Shown piece after piece: positions 35,301 through 46,645 of a DNA stretch of 64,000 nucleotides; the first letter of the stretch is position 1; each line of letters opens with the position of its first letter. The notes below the pieces were generated by a model. It ran no database searches and was not told the origin of the DNA. It worked only from the letters and a program-made list of their open reading frames with translations. The translations under genes and the position numbers were made by a program. The DNA comes from Saksenaea vasiformis B4078. Taxonomy: Eukaryota; Mucoromycota; Mucoromycetes; Mucorales; Saksenaeaceae. The stretch is taken from NCBI GenBank assembly GCA_000697055.1, contig JNDT01001937.1, forward strand, positions 124,001-188,000, given 5' to 3'.

Positions 35301-38093
35301 TTGGCGCGTACGAAGATATCATCCGTCAGCAACGCATTGGAGAGCCCTTTGGTGTCGAAGAAACATTTTTCGCAAACGACATTCTTGACACGGTTACAAA
35401 ACAGTTTGCCCTGGAGCAATGGTATGTACCGATTATCTTGTTACAGTGAAGTTAATGCGGATCTTAGTGCTGTATTTGATGTGCTGATAACCCAGCAGCA
35501 TGTACCTATTGTCGTTGCGGAATCTATGACGAACCACTCATCGACGCCTCTCGAGTTAGCACAAGGCATGATGAATCATTTATTAGAAAGTCAGGGTCTG
35601 CGATGCTATGCTGTCGTGATCGTCAAACCCAATACGTTGCCTCGTCACCTCAAGCATGGTCGAAACCATATCCACGTATTGATGGTTAAACGCGCATTTT
35701 TGGCCGGCCAATTGGCCGTTCAGCATATCCAAATGGATGTAGATCGTACGATATTCAACCTTGCTGCCAGCAAAGACCCAATCAATGATTTCTGGCGATC
35801 GAATGTTGCTTACGAAGAGGCGGCGAGATTGGGTGTTGTTCCTTTGTACAATGAGAAGCAGCATACGGGAATGGAGAGAGTGTTACAAGTGATTGATGAG
35901 CGAACGGAGCATGATCTGTTGAAGTTCAAGTCAATTATGGATATCTTTTTATGGCGTACACAGTTATACCCAGATGAGCCAGCCTTCGTTGCTGTGAATA
36001 GTGGAGGTGACACGAAGATGTACACATGGCAGAAGATGAGTGTCAAGATCGCGACCATTGCGTATTACTTGATGAAGAAGGGATGGAAGCGAGGATGCAA
36101 AGCGCTTATCCTGATGCCATTTGGGTACGACTGGATTCGAAGTATCTACGCGTGTCTTGCGCTGGGTATTATTCCAGTGATCGTTGAAGTACCCGAGCTA
36201 CACAAACGCATGAAAGATGACGTTACATTACTTGTCAGTACTGCACGTGAACTCAGTGTGTCATGCATACTTGTGAACTCTCAATCTGAGGATATTATGA
36301 AGCATAAACTCATTGCCGGTGCTGTAAAAGGAGCGTTGGGCCGCAATGCAGCGTACAAGTGGCCGGATTATACTAACGTTTCCAAAGCACCCCGCTACAG
36401 CAAAATGCTCGGTGTCGACCGCGGGCTGATCATCAACACGGATGTTTTGGCAATGGATAGTCATATACCGGCACTGATATCTATTCAGCTCTCATCGAGC
36501 GGACGTCCGACGTTCGCGTTTCTAGGACATGATACGGTTCTAAGTCAATGTGGCGTGCAAAAGACGACCTGCCAACTTAAGTCGCAGCGTAGTCTTGTTG
36601 CTACTGGTCTGGGCTGTTACCATGGCCTAGGCTTGCTTTATTCTGCGTTTTGTGGCGTGTATGTTGGTAAGTTTTGCAGTTCCAGGAAGATACCGAGCTG
36701 ACGTTTTTCCGTATCATCCAAGGTTGCACAACAGTGTTACTACCGGCTGAAGACTATCATGTGAATCCATCACTTTTCTTTGAGCTTCTACAGCGCTACA
36801 AATGTATGTATGTAAATGACAGCCTACTTGTACTAATTTTCTATCGACGACAGCCAAGGATACTGTGATCTCACATCCACTGATTCAGTTTGCTCTCAAC
36901 CGTCTAAGCACAGGCGAAAGCCGTCGTCTGTTTTTGCAAACGATGCAAAATATGATGCTGACGACGGAAGGACGTACGAAACCCGGTCTTTGTAAGTCGT
37001 ACTCTTTTAAACGTGTAACTGAATGCTGTCAAAGATCAACACATGACGCGATACTTTGCCAGACATCAGCTTGAACTAGAGGCTATCAATACTGTCTATA
37101 GTCATGCTGCCAACCCTATGGTTACAACCCGATCCTATATGCTAATGGCGCCTATCCAGCTAGAGTTAGATTACGATTGGCTTCGTCAGGGCATCATTCG
37201 ACCGCTGGTTCCTGAAGAAGGAAACCATGGCGTGTTATTGCATGATTCCGGCATTGTTCCTAGTAACACAATGGTTGCTATTGTCAATCCAAAAACACAG
37301 ATGCTGTGTCCTGCCCATACGGTAGGAGAAATATGGGTAGCATCTAATTGCAATATCAAGTCGTCTTTCGGCTTGAGTACGGCGGAGCATGCCGCACAGT
37401 TCGAGGCGACAATTAAAGGTGCTGATGCCCAGGTTACGTATATGCGTACAGGCGATCTAGGATTCTTATGGAATGTCCGACGCCGAGTCAATGGTAGCGT
37501 ACTGGAACTCCCGGTAGAGGAAGAAGGTCAATGTTTATTTGTTCTTGGTCCAATGAACGAGACAATTGAGCGAAATGGATTACTCCATTTCTTAAAAGAC
37601 GTCGAGCTATCTGTAGAACGTTGTCACCCATCGATTTTGTCAGGTGGAAGGTATAAAAAAAGAGACAAGAAACAAAGATCAGGTGGTGTGTTCGTTGCTA
37701 AATCTAGGTATATAGTCTCGTTCTGGAAGCGATCGACGAAATTGTCGTAATAGCCGCGATCAAGGTGCCTGAGCAAGCTCGTGCGGCGGTTCCATTAATT
37801 GTCAATGCCGTACTGGAGAATCACTCCTTCCTAGTCGATACAGTGGTGATGATTCATCCAGATCATATGCCACGTACACGTTACGGAGAAAGACAACGAG
37901 GAAAGGCGCTGGAAGCCTATCTGGAAAAAGATCTGTAAGTTGGGGGAGGACTGCTGCTCGGGAACGGAACTCACACTTATTGTTCAAATATAGCCCATAC
38001 ATTCACACACAACGTATTACACGCCAGTATGAATATTCTACATTGGCAGGATGTCAGAGCTCATCCAATGAGACACATACTGCGGAACGGTAG
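32374..38093 (+). CDS. DIP2/Cmr2-type protein: DMAP1-binding domain plus two adenylate-forming domains
   Basis: Ten exons (32374-33162, 33215-34445, 34496-35008, 35058-35421, 35468-36666, 36723-36803, 36854-36991, 37035-37650, 37716-37934, 37994-38093) sum to 1749 aa. Residues 1-50 (LPRDVVEKLRVLDLELAEGDITKKGYEKKR) match the DMAP1-binding domain. A disordered Pro/His-rich stretch follows, then two tandem AMP-binding (FAAL-like) domains, the first from about residue 340 (SLTWEKLNARAEKIASFLRK), the second from about 930 (YTWQKMSVKIATIAYYLMK). The P-loop positions (YIEYVKAINGELKGVTVTH; LISIQLSSSGRPTF) are degenerate, as in DIP2 proteins. Yeast and animal DIP2 are reported to control diacylglycerol subspecies. 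For intron 4 a 25-nt or a 46-nt choice keeps frame; I chose 46 nt. The start is the first ATG before the DMAP1 block. Confidence 0.92.
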
Positions 38094-38607
38094 CAATATG
38101 TTTCATCTAGACTTTCTCCCTCTTCTCTTTTGTGTAAGATATTTATTCTCCTCTCCGTAATAGTTGTACCATTTCCCGCCTTATACCGGTTTGCGAGAAA
38201 ACCTGGCGGTCATTAAACCATTCCCACACAACATCTAACCAACTGGAATACATAGAGTATAGATATACAGGGGATCCAGTAGGATCAATCTTGGTGTGGG
38301 GTAAACCAATGTAAATTAAGGTAGCGCACGGAAAGCGACAAGGGGATTGGAGTTGATTCTTGTCGGACCATAGCAAATTTTTATCCCGGATACTATGAAA
38401 TGTAAGGGGTCCGTTCTAGCGGAGCTGGAGTGGGTATATCTGCGGCGCTACTTTCCGATTCGACAATCGTCCTTTTATCCACTAGAAGGAAAACAAATAT
38501 AAATTTCCCGCTGGTTTAATTTTTTCTTTTCCTTTTCTCTCTTTACTGCTGTTCCACAAGTGGCTTCTTTTTCTTTGAATTCGTCATTTGGGTTCGACGC
38601 AAAAAGA
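38094..38607. other. Intergenic between DIP2-like and MFS gene 1
   Basis: Promoter and 5' UTR of the downstream transporter are expected here. Nothing else is recognised. Confidence 0.35.
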
Positions 38608-40395
38608 ATGGGAAGTGTACAGGAGATTGACAATGAACAGACAGTTCGATCCATCCGCACAGTATATGATGATACAGAATCTACTAAAGAGTCGATCGAA
38701 GAACATGATTCATGTAAGAAGATCGACTTTAATAATTGGATAATAATAAAAGATTTTCATTCAATGATGTTTAGCGGTAGATGGTGGTTATGGTTGGTTC
38801 GTGGTACTCGGTACCTTTATGGTCCAAGTTACCAGTTTTGGTGTTGCTTCTAGCTGGTATGTACCCCACATTTTATTGCCAACTGAATGATCGACTCTAA
38901 CACACAGACTTTTAGGGGTTAGTCCTGATTCTGCTTTCTTACATGATGAAAAAAGAAAAAAAATATTGAACTGGTCATATTATTGTAGGTATCATGCAAG
39001 AGCATTATTTCCGAAATTTTTTCGAACATGTACCAAATGCTGCTTTTCGACTGAGTTTAGTCGGTGTACTTCTCGAAGTCTTTGTTAATCTTATGGGACC
39101 TGTCTCTCAAATTTTAACATCCATGACAAGCACACGATTTGTTCTTATTTTGGGAACTGTACTAGCAACCCTCGGATTGGAAATGGCTGGCTTTAGTACT
39201 GACGTAAGGATCATTTGCTTTAACTATCCAAACCTTAAACTCACTTAATATACCAGATCTGGCACCTCTATCTGACACAAGGTATCTGCTTTGGTGCAGG
39301 TGCTTCCCTGATGTATGTGGTAAGTTCCGCATAGACCGTAGGCTTAAGTTTCAATCTTCTAATTTTGGACTCGTTCTTCAGACGGCGATCGGCGTTTGCC
39401 CTCAATGGTTCGATAAACGCCGCGGGCTGGCATTGGGACTTGCCGCTAGCGGATCGGGAATTGGCGGCCTTGTGTTACCCTTTGTCCTTAGCCCGTTGAA
39501 CAACACATTGGGCGCTCCTTGGACGTATCGAATCCTCGGCTTCATCTGTTTAGGTTGTGACCTTTTAGCCTGCGTGTTTATTAAGGAAAAGTTCCCACGC
39601 CAAAAAGGTCGCAAGAAATTAAGCGATATTTTCAAACTTGATGTTCTCAAGGACACAAATTACGTGCTTTGGTGTCTCGGCTCCGTCATCTCTTTGATGG
39701 GTTACTTTGTGCCCTACTTTTTCGTTCCAAGTAAGTACCTGTTGTAACGGAGAACAGCCCTTTTCTTACTTGTATGCACATCAGCCTATGCCACTCAACA
39801 TCTTGGTTTGGACTCAACTCAGGGATCTACGCTGATTGCCGTTATGTCAGCCGCAAACTTTATTGGTCGCATCACAGTTGGGTAAGAGCATCCCCTCCCA
39901 TTTTCTAAATTACAGAATAATGACCTAATCCTGAAACTTAGATTTCTTGCCGACCGAATTGGACGATTAAACGCAGATATTATTTATACCTTCCTTTGTG
40001 GTTTAAGCTCCATGCTCATCTGGACCTTTGCAACGAGCTACGGTATCTTAATGGCGTACGCCGCTGTCTTTGGCCTCTTCTGTGGTTCCTACTTTGCATT
40101 GAGTAAGTGTTTAAGTTCGACTTTCTACAAAGTGACTAACCGCGGAATCAAAGTCTCGCCGATCACAGCTACCATCCTCAATGTGGAACAATTTCCTACA
40201 GGTCTTTCTCTCTTACTCATGTTCAACGTCATTTCTGTATTCGGTCCCAGTATTGCCAGTGGAATTCAGTCATCCGTCAGCAGCGAACCGTACCTGGTGT
40301 ACAAGATGTTTGCCGGCGTCACTTACTTGGTCGGCGGAGCAATTTTAACGATACTTAAAATAAGAATCACAAAGAACCTGTTTGGAAGAATTTAG
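38608..40395 (+). CDS. MCT-like MFS transporter, copy 1
   Basis: Predicted monocarboxylate-porter-type (SLC16-like) membrane carrier. Exons: 38608-38713, 38775-38856, 38916-38917 (2 nt), 38989-39203, 39257-39319, 39382-39730, 39785-39881, 39942-40102, 40154-40395; 438 aa. The cytosolic N-terminus leads to the family signature VDGGYGWFVVLG in helix 1. Later come QWFDKRRGLALGLAASGSGIGG (loop 4-5 with the typical W.D.RRGLA.G pattern), a basic central loop, and FLADRIGR after helix 8. About 12 membrane helices fit. Frame between helix 1 and the MQEHYF block is kept only if a GG microexon is used. Substrate is unknown; members carry monocarboxylates, riboflavin or similar organic anions. Paralogue of the gene at 50410. 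Confidence 0.88.
38916..38917 (+). other. Inferred 2-nt microexon (GG) in MFS copy 1
   Basis: It is preceded by a TTTTAG acceptor with CTAAC 10-15 nt upstream, and followed at once by a GTTAGT donor. Exon 2 ends with TG and exon 4 starts with GT, so TG+GG+GT gives Trp-Gly and continues into IMQEHYF. Direct joining of exons 2 and 4 would shift the frame. Confidence 0.7.
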
Positions 40396-41808
40396 ATTAG
40401 CTCTTCTTTTTTTTATGCATTCATTACCATCTACATCCACTGCAATACCACGTAGTAATAGTTAGCTTAATCGATCTTTTCAAGCATAAAATATTCCAAA
40501 GACCATTTGCACATTCATAAACATGATCAAAAAGAATGATTTCTGTGTCGGTGTTAATACCGTGGAATCGTCCAAGCTGTAGCTACCACTAGTCAATAGA
40601 TACGCTGTTCGTGCGTTAGTGTGATTATTTGGCGCTCTGTTTTGCTCCACAATCGACAATCTCTAGCTTTATTAGCTAAAATATTCATGACCATATTGCT
40701 CTGGCCTGATGATAAGTGGGACGAGACCTATTGTTGATTATTTTTCTTGGCACGGTAGTTTGCTTTACCTTGGCATCGTCCTAAATTGTTTCCTCGTTCT
40801 CATGCTACTGATAGATAGACATCGGATATGTCTATAAAGAATTCGACGTTTTCTTCCCCCAGCACCATTGACGGAAGATACTGACCTATCCTTCCATCCT
40901 TCACTGCTGATGCTTTTCTACGGAATTGAGCATGCATGGATTAGGCTTCCCTTTAGGATAATTTCTCTAAGATCGTCAATGCAGTACAGTGTCCCACGTC
41001 GATACGAGTTTTGCTCCTTTTCCCGTTCATATACCTCCTCAGTATATCATGATCGAAATCGAGACTTAGGCAGGCTGTTAAGTACGGCAAGTGTACCATT
41101 TCGTTAGCCCTGTGTTTCCTGTCTGTGGCAAGGAGAAATAAGAACAAAATGAGCGCCCAGACTCTCAAAGTAAACAAATACCACTTGAAAGAAGCCCTCT
41201 TCCCAAAATATCTAGAACTACAATGTCCTCTGTGACATCAACATTTTCGGCTTTTTTGGAGTAAATCATGGATAGTGAGAGAGCTCAATTTCTTCTGATA
41301 CGACGATATACAGCAATCAGCATACGGTCAGAAATAGAAGTGTAGGACAATCAATAAAAAAAGAGCGGTGAATGCATACGCAGGTCATCATTTGTTCATA
41401 TAGCTACTCCTCTCAAAACACTGTAAAGCCGTCCCAAATTAAAGTAGATATCCAATCTCTAATGGGAGAGGTGGTGATAGATTTATCGAGTGTCAGCTGT
41501 CTTATATTCCATCAACGCCACATGTCGCTCGCTATCATTGACCTTGAACTATAGAGATAGCTTTATTTGCGAGTATATCAGTCCTTTGTCTCTTTACGCA
41601 ATTCCTCAGCTTTCAATTCACATAACACTCATCACAGTAATTAGGTTTCTGATGTCGTTCCATCCCTTCAGCACCATTTTAACTCATATACTTTGTTGTT
41701 TCTATATTATTACTAATGATACTATACGCTACAGCAGTTTGCTGTTCGATTAATTTACAATGTCATTCGAATGATCCATACGATCCCGCCCTTTTCTTCT
41801 ATAATGCG
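40396..41808. other. Intergenic, nothing recognised
   Basis: AT-rich spacer between transporter copy 1 and the damaged Sel1 gene. No coding pattern supported. Confidence 0.35.
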
Positions 41809-44800
41809 CTATGTGGCCCTAAGGTCAAAGAGCCCAAGTCCTCCCTTATTAGTGGCCATTTTGAACCATTTAAGCGCTTCGACATCATCTTGATCAGTCG
41901 CCAACTTGGACCATTTGAACGCTTCGATGTCGTTTTTCTCTGCTCCTCTTCCTTCTCCGTAAGCGAATCCAACATTGAATTGGCTAACAGAGTGATTTTG
42001 ATCAGCCACCAGCTTGAACCAGTTGAACGCTTCGACATCATCCTTCGCCACACCTTTTCCTTCGCTGTAAGCCATCCCAACATTGAACTGGCCACGAGGA
42101 TGATTTTGATCAGCAGCCATTTTGAACCACTTGAACGCTTCAGCGTCATTCCTCTCCGCTCCCTTTTCTTCCCTGTAAGCAATCCCAACATTGAACTGGC
42201 CGTCCGAATGACCTTGTGCAGCTGCCATCAAGAACCATTTAAACGCTTCGTCGTGGTTCTGCTTTACACGTTTCCCATCTTTGTATATATTCCCGAGGTG
42301 GCGCTGTGCCAGAGCGTGACCTTAGCCGGCAGATCTCTGATACCATTCAATTGCACTAACGATCTGTATGTCTACACCTTTGCCTAATTCGTACACGACT
42401 CCGAGGTGGTACTGCGCACTCATGCTACCTTGTTTAGCAGCTTTTTCGAATCATTCAGATGATTTTGTATCGTCGCGTTCTACCGGCCTGCCGTCTCTGA
42501 AAATAAGTCCAAGCTTTTCCTGCGCTTTAGAATGGCCTAATTCAGCTGCCTTTTTAAACCATGTGAAAGGTTCGTAATAATCTCGGCTGGTATCACTTCT
42601 ACTTTCGAAAATCGTAGCCAGTTCGTATTGTGCATCCGCATCATCCAAAAAAGCTGTGAGTTTATGCTGCTCTAGTGCGTCGTCGTGTACACCGCCTGTA
42701 CAAGTCCGATCTTGTCTCAACAACTTCTTAATATCAGATTGAAAGAGACGCTGTATAGCAGCTCTCAAGTCATTTGGTAATACATAGTAGGTAGGAAGGA
42801 GGTGCTTGAACTGGATGATGAGTGGGTTTCTTACGGTTGATCTCACCCAATTTTCAATATTAGATTCTTTAACAAGTAAATCGGAACCGTCAGATGAAAT
42901 AGGGAAGACCGAAGGATCGCCGCCTATTTTTTTAATGAGCAAGACAGGATAAAAACTGACCAAGTTTTACCAATGATACGATAGTGACATCCCCTACGTA
43001 ATGCTGCCGCAATTCTGGCCTTGATATTGTTGAAACCCATATTTTCTCGAGAAATATTTTTAGGCAATTCCTTTTCATCCCATTCGATAATCATATTTCC
43101 GCCTGCAGTGAGATAGTGCTTAAACATGCGTTCATAGTAGCAAGAACCTTTACCAAGGATTATTTCAGAAGGATAGTAGTAACCAAACATTTGGAAAAGT
43201 TTCAGCTTCTGCTGTCGTCGTCTATCAGAGATACTTCCCATAGAACGCCGGGTGTAGTTCAGAAATTCCACACTTGCTTTAATATTTTCATGGACATTGA
43301 ACTAAAGAAGGTCACTCGAGTTATCACTGCAGTTCAACTGACCTTATAACATGCAGCGTACAGTGCCAATATGCATGTCCTTGTCCTAGGTTCCCGTGGA
43401 AGTCCGCTATGCTTCTCATATTTGGGTTTATATTTAATGCGTTCTCGAGATGCCGGATCGAACGTTGTATAAAAGTGGCTATTTTCATCTATATTCGTAA
43501 TATCTAAGAGCTGTGCATATACTTCTTCTTTACACTCTAGGCTTGAACTTATGAAAGCCGTCATATAGTACTGCTGCTGTAGTTCGTTATCAGGGTAATC
43601 CATCATCAGCGGTCGCGATTCAGCCAACTGGCCATTCAGAAGGATTCCGTTGTTCCATTCGTTAAACCCATATCCGTGAATGTTTGATAATGGATCATAA
43701 AGTTGAATTTCATCTGGTTTCGTTCGCCAGCAAATAGATAGCTTTTCATCATGATGATTGGAAGTGCCCGCAATAACCGACTTGCAGGCGTCTATTAGCA
43801 TAGGATTGGTAGCTTCCTGTAGAAAAGCAGCCACACTATCTAAGGCTGCTAACGGTGCCATGCATAGGTAAACAGATGTCAGGCTGCCGGTGTCACCGAT
43901 AACTTCAGCTTGCAAGATTATACAATCGCCATATCTAACGTAGTTGCCCTCTTGTTTATCCGATCTTCGGTGAGATAACTGAAATTGATGCTCATCTTTG
44001 GGACATCGAGTAATCTTCCTAGTATATTATCTTACTACACTCCATCGCATAATATTGACCATGAATCTTACCATTCCTGACGTAAATGAGTTGATAGTGC
44101 AGCAGAAACAACTTTGAGATATCTGTTTCCAGGTTCAGTAGCCCTATTTTTCCTGCGTACCGAAGCCCGGGCGGTGGAAGGCAATAAACTGATAAATTTC
44201 TTGACGTTTCTTCCAGGGTAATATTCAAAGAAGTTATCTGTCAGCTGCAAGTAGAGCGTATCTCCGTATCGTACTCGATGGTAGCTGTGATGGTTGTTCT
44301 TTACCGCGAAAATGATCTTCATCGTTTGCACGCGATCTTCAAATCTGTCCTTTTTAATTTTGGGATCGACAAGACAGAGTATTTCATCTACAATAGAGCA
44401 CCCGGATAAGCATTTAGTCCAAAATATAAGCATTACCTTCTCGTCTTTCAATTGATCCAGCTGCAGTTTCCAATTCCATATAAGGAAGTCTGCATACGTT
44501 TGTTCCATCTTGACCAATGCCTTGAATAACTGGTACGAACTCGATCGGGTGGTTATAGGGTATGTAATTGTCGTCCTTAAATTCCCATTTGTAGATTTCC
44601 TCTACAATTAAGCGTTCTGGCTCATCTAAAAGCTCATACATAGGACGTAGACGTTTATATTCAATTATTTTTGGGGATGATCTGATAGTTGCCTTCCATT
44701 TCTGGAAATCACACGGAAACAACATTCTTACGTCTCCACCTATTAGAGATAAAATTTAAGTAAAAGATAATCGATGCCAGGTATACAACTTTAACGTGCC

Positions 44801-45540
44801 GGTTATCCATACCACTAGGCAATTTAGAAATCTTCATCGCTATTATTTCGCCCGAAAGAGCTTCCGATTCCGTTTTATCCGTGTCTTCAGTTTTTGGATG
44901 GTTATTTTCTCGAAAAGCGAGTCGACCACCTGAGGATTCATTACCAACACATTTGTATTCTGATCAATTATATTCTCATGTACCTTATAAGACCCGGGAA
45001 GGGTAATAGTAACCAAAGGTCCGGAATACGTCTTGCAAGGTATCGTAGTTTTCTTCTGGTTCTGCTGTCATGTCTACAGCTCGTTTGATAGCCTCTTTGA
45101 ATTTGATATTTCCTTTGATATTTTCCGGAGAAAAGTGTATCTGCATGACGACTCAGCTTCGTGCTCTCGAAAGATCATCTTTATGCTTATACACACCTCC
45201 TTGCACGAAACGAATGAAACGAGACAGGTCGGATCTGTGACTTTAAAAGAATCTGGTACACGTCTGCAGCTCTCCTGTGCTCCAATATTGTATCCAATCA
45301 TTTCTGCAGACATGCAATCGTGATACAAATCGTTACCGGTGTTGATGTTGTCTGCGATTCTCCTACAAGTGTACTCCAGAAACGGTTTATCGGGGGGATA
45401 CTCGTAAATCAGGTCGGATAGTTCTATATCATCGAGTTCTAGCGAAGGTTCATAAGCTACGGTTCCATCGAAATGAAATCCATAGCTGCAACTTTCAATA
45501 TTTTCATGGTCTGAGCCGGCATAGCTTCCCTTGGAGGGGG
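41809..45540 (-). pseudogene. Damaged Sel1-repeat protein with duplicated upstream module
   Basis: Minus strand. The 3' part (about 42640-41809) encodes at least five Sel1-like repeats (for example QFNVGMAYSEGKGVAKDDVEAFNWFKL). In that frame two sense positions are stops: TGA at 42451-42453 where the repeat expects Trp, and TAA at 42322-42324 where it expects Gln. The 5' part has two related modules. One lies at about 45540-44600 and one at about 43915-42780; each contains an FGYYYPS block followed by a GGD motif, a conserved Trp, and an LLP/LLD-containing end. Exons there look spliced and partly open. Such modules occur in expanded families of Mucoromycota/Glomeromycotina and have some resemblance to MACPF-type proteins, but I cannot assign one. 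Alternatively the 5' half is a live gene ending at 42451. Confidence 0.5.
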
Positions 45541-46645
45541 CGTTAGATTAGGAGGATGACACAGATACACTTACTGTTGATATGAAAATGTTGCGACCTT
45601 TAGAAGATAACATGGGTGACCGAAACAGAAGATAATGACACCACCAACATGTATTTAAAAGATTATTAGAACAGTCAGTATCACAAAACCTTGAAGTTAG
45701 CTTGCCTTGGAAGCTCTCAGGAACAACTCCGTCGACGTTACCTAATACTTCCACAGTGGCCGAGTTTATCCGTTTTTGGCAGTTAGCTCAACCATACTCA
45801 CGCTACAAGCGCTTGTGAAGTGATATTTGCTATAGCTAGAAAAAAGGAAAGGGCGACCAGTGGCAAGGGTATGTGACAACCACCACTTAATTGAATGGGA
45901 GAACTGACTTGGGGAAATGACACCTTCAAGCGCTGTTCGTAGTTGAAGTGCTACGTGACACATAAGGTACATCTCAGCCAAAGACTTTGCCCGGAAGCTC
46001 AATAAACCATTCTTCCTATACAACGTACAAGATTCCCTCGACGGAGTACGTCAAAACTACGTAGACGATAAATTATGTCAAAATGCAAACTTTATAGAGA
46101 TGTGCGACATATTGTCCTATGAGTACGAAACATTTCACCGTGGGATGGACTAGGAAAAGGAAATTGCCTTGGACACGAGCATTGGGTTACATACAAAGGT
46201 TTTGGTTTATGCTTTGACTTCTTTCTACGACAGCGTTCGGATACACCATCTTCATTTCAAAACCACTATTCTGCATTTTCCTCCATTTACTAGAATAACA
46301 ACCGTTTTTTAGTACACTCTTTTCATGGGAGCTAGTCAATTGTTTGCTGTCTGCAGCGGGATTGGTATATTCTCCTGGTTGGCGCGCTTTCCTTAATCCC
46401 ACCTGGAAGCAGCACTGGATCATCATTTGCACCAGTACCCGGAGTTTCTGCCTTTTTAACGATCGCTGTTAGACATGTTTCTGGCTGCTGATACCATGTA
46501 TTCGGGATTCGCCATATAGGGGGAAACGTTAGAGTAGCTGTGAAAATCCGCTTGCCCAGATACATTGCCGGAGCTCAAATTCCAACACTACTACACAATC
46601 GAGAACGACGTTTGCAACAGTGCAAGAGACGAAACCTACCTCGAA
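45541..46645. other. Divergent spacer, unresolved exons
   Basis: Between the Sel1 gene (minus) and the lineage-specific gene (plus). Open stretches at 45548-46023 (minus) may be 5' exons of the Sel1 gene. An open plus frame at 46565-46645 continues into the next gene and could extend its start. Confidence 0.3.

Noticed and set aside
41716..42387. Plus-strand open frame with repeated PFERFD-like units
   Set aside because: The periodicity comes from the Sel1 repeats read on the opposite strand.
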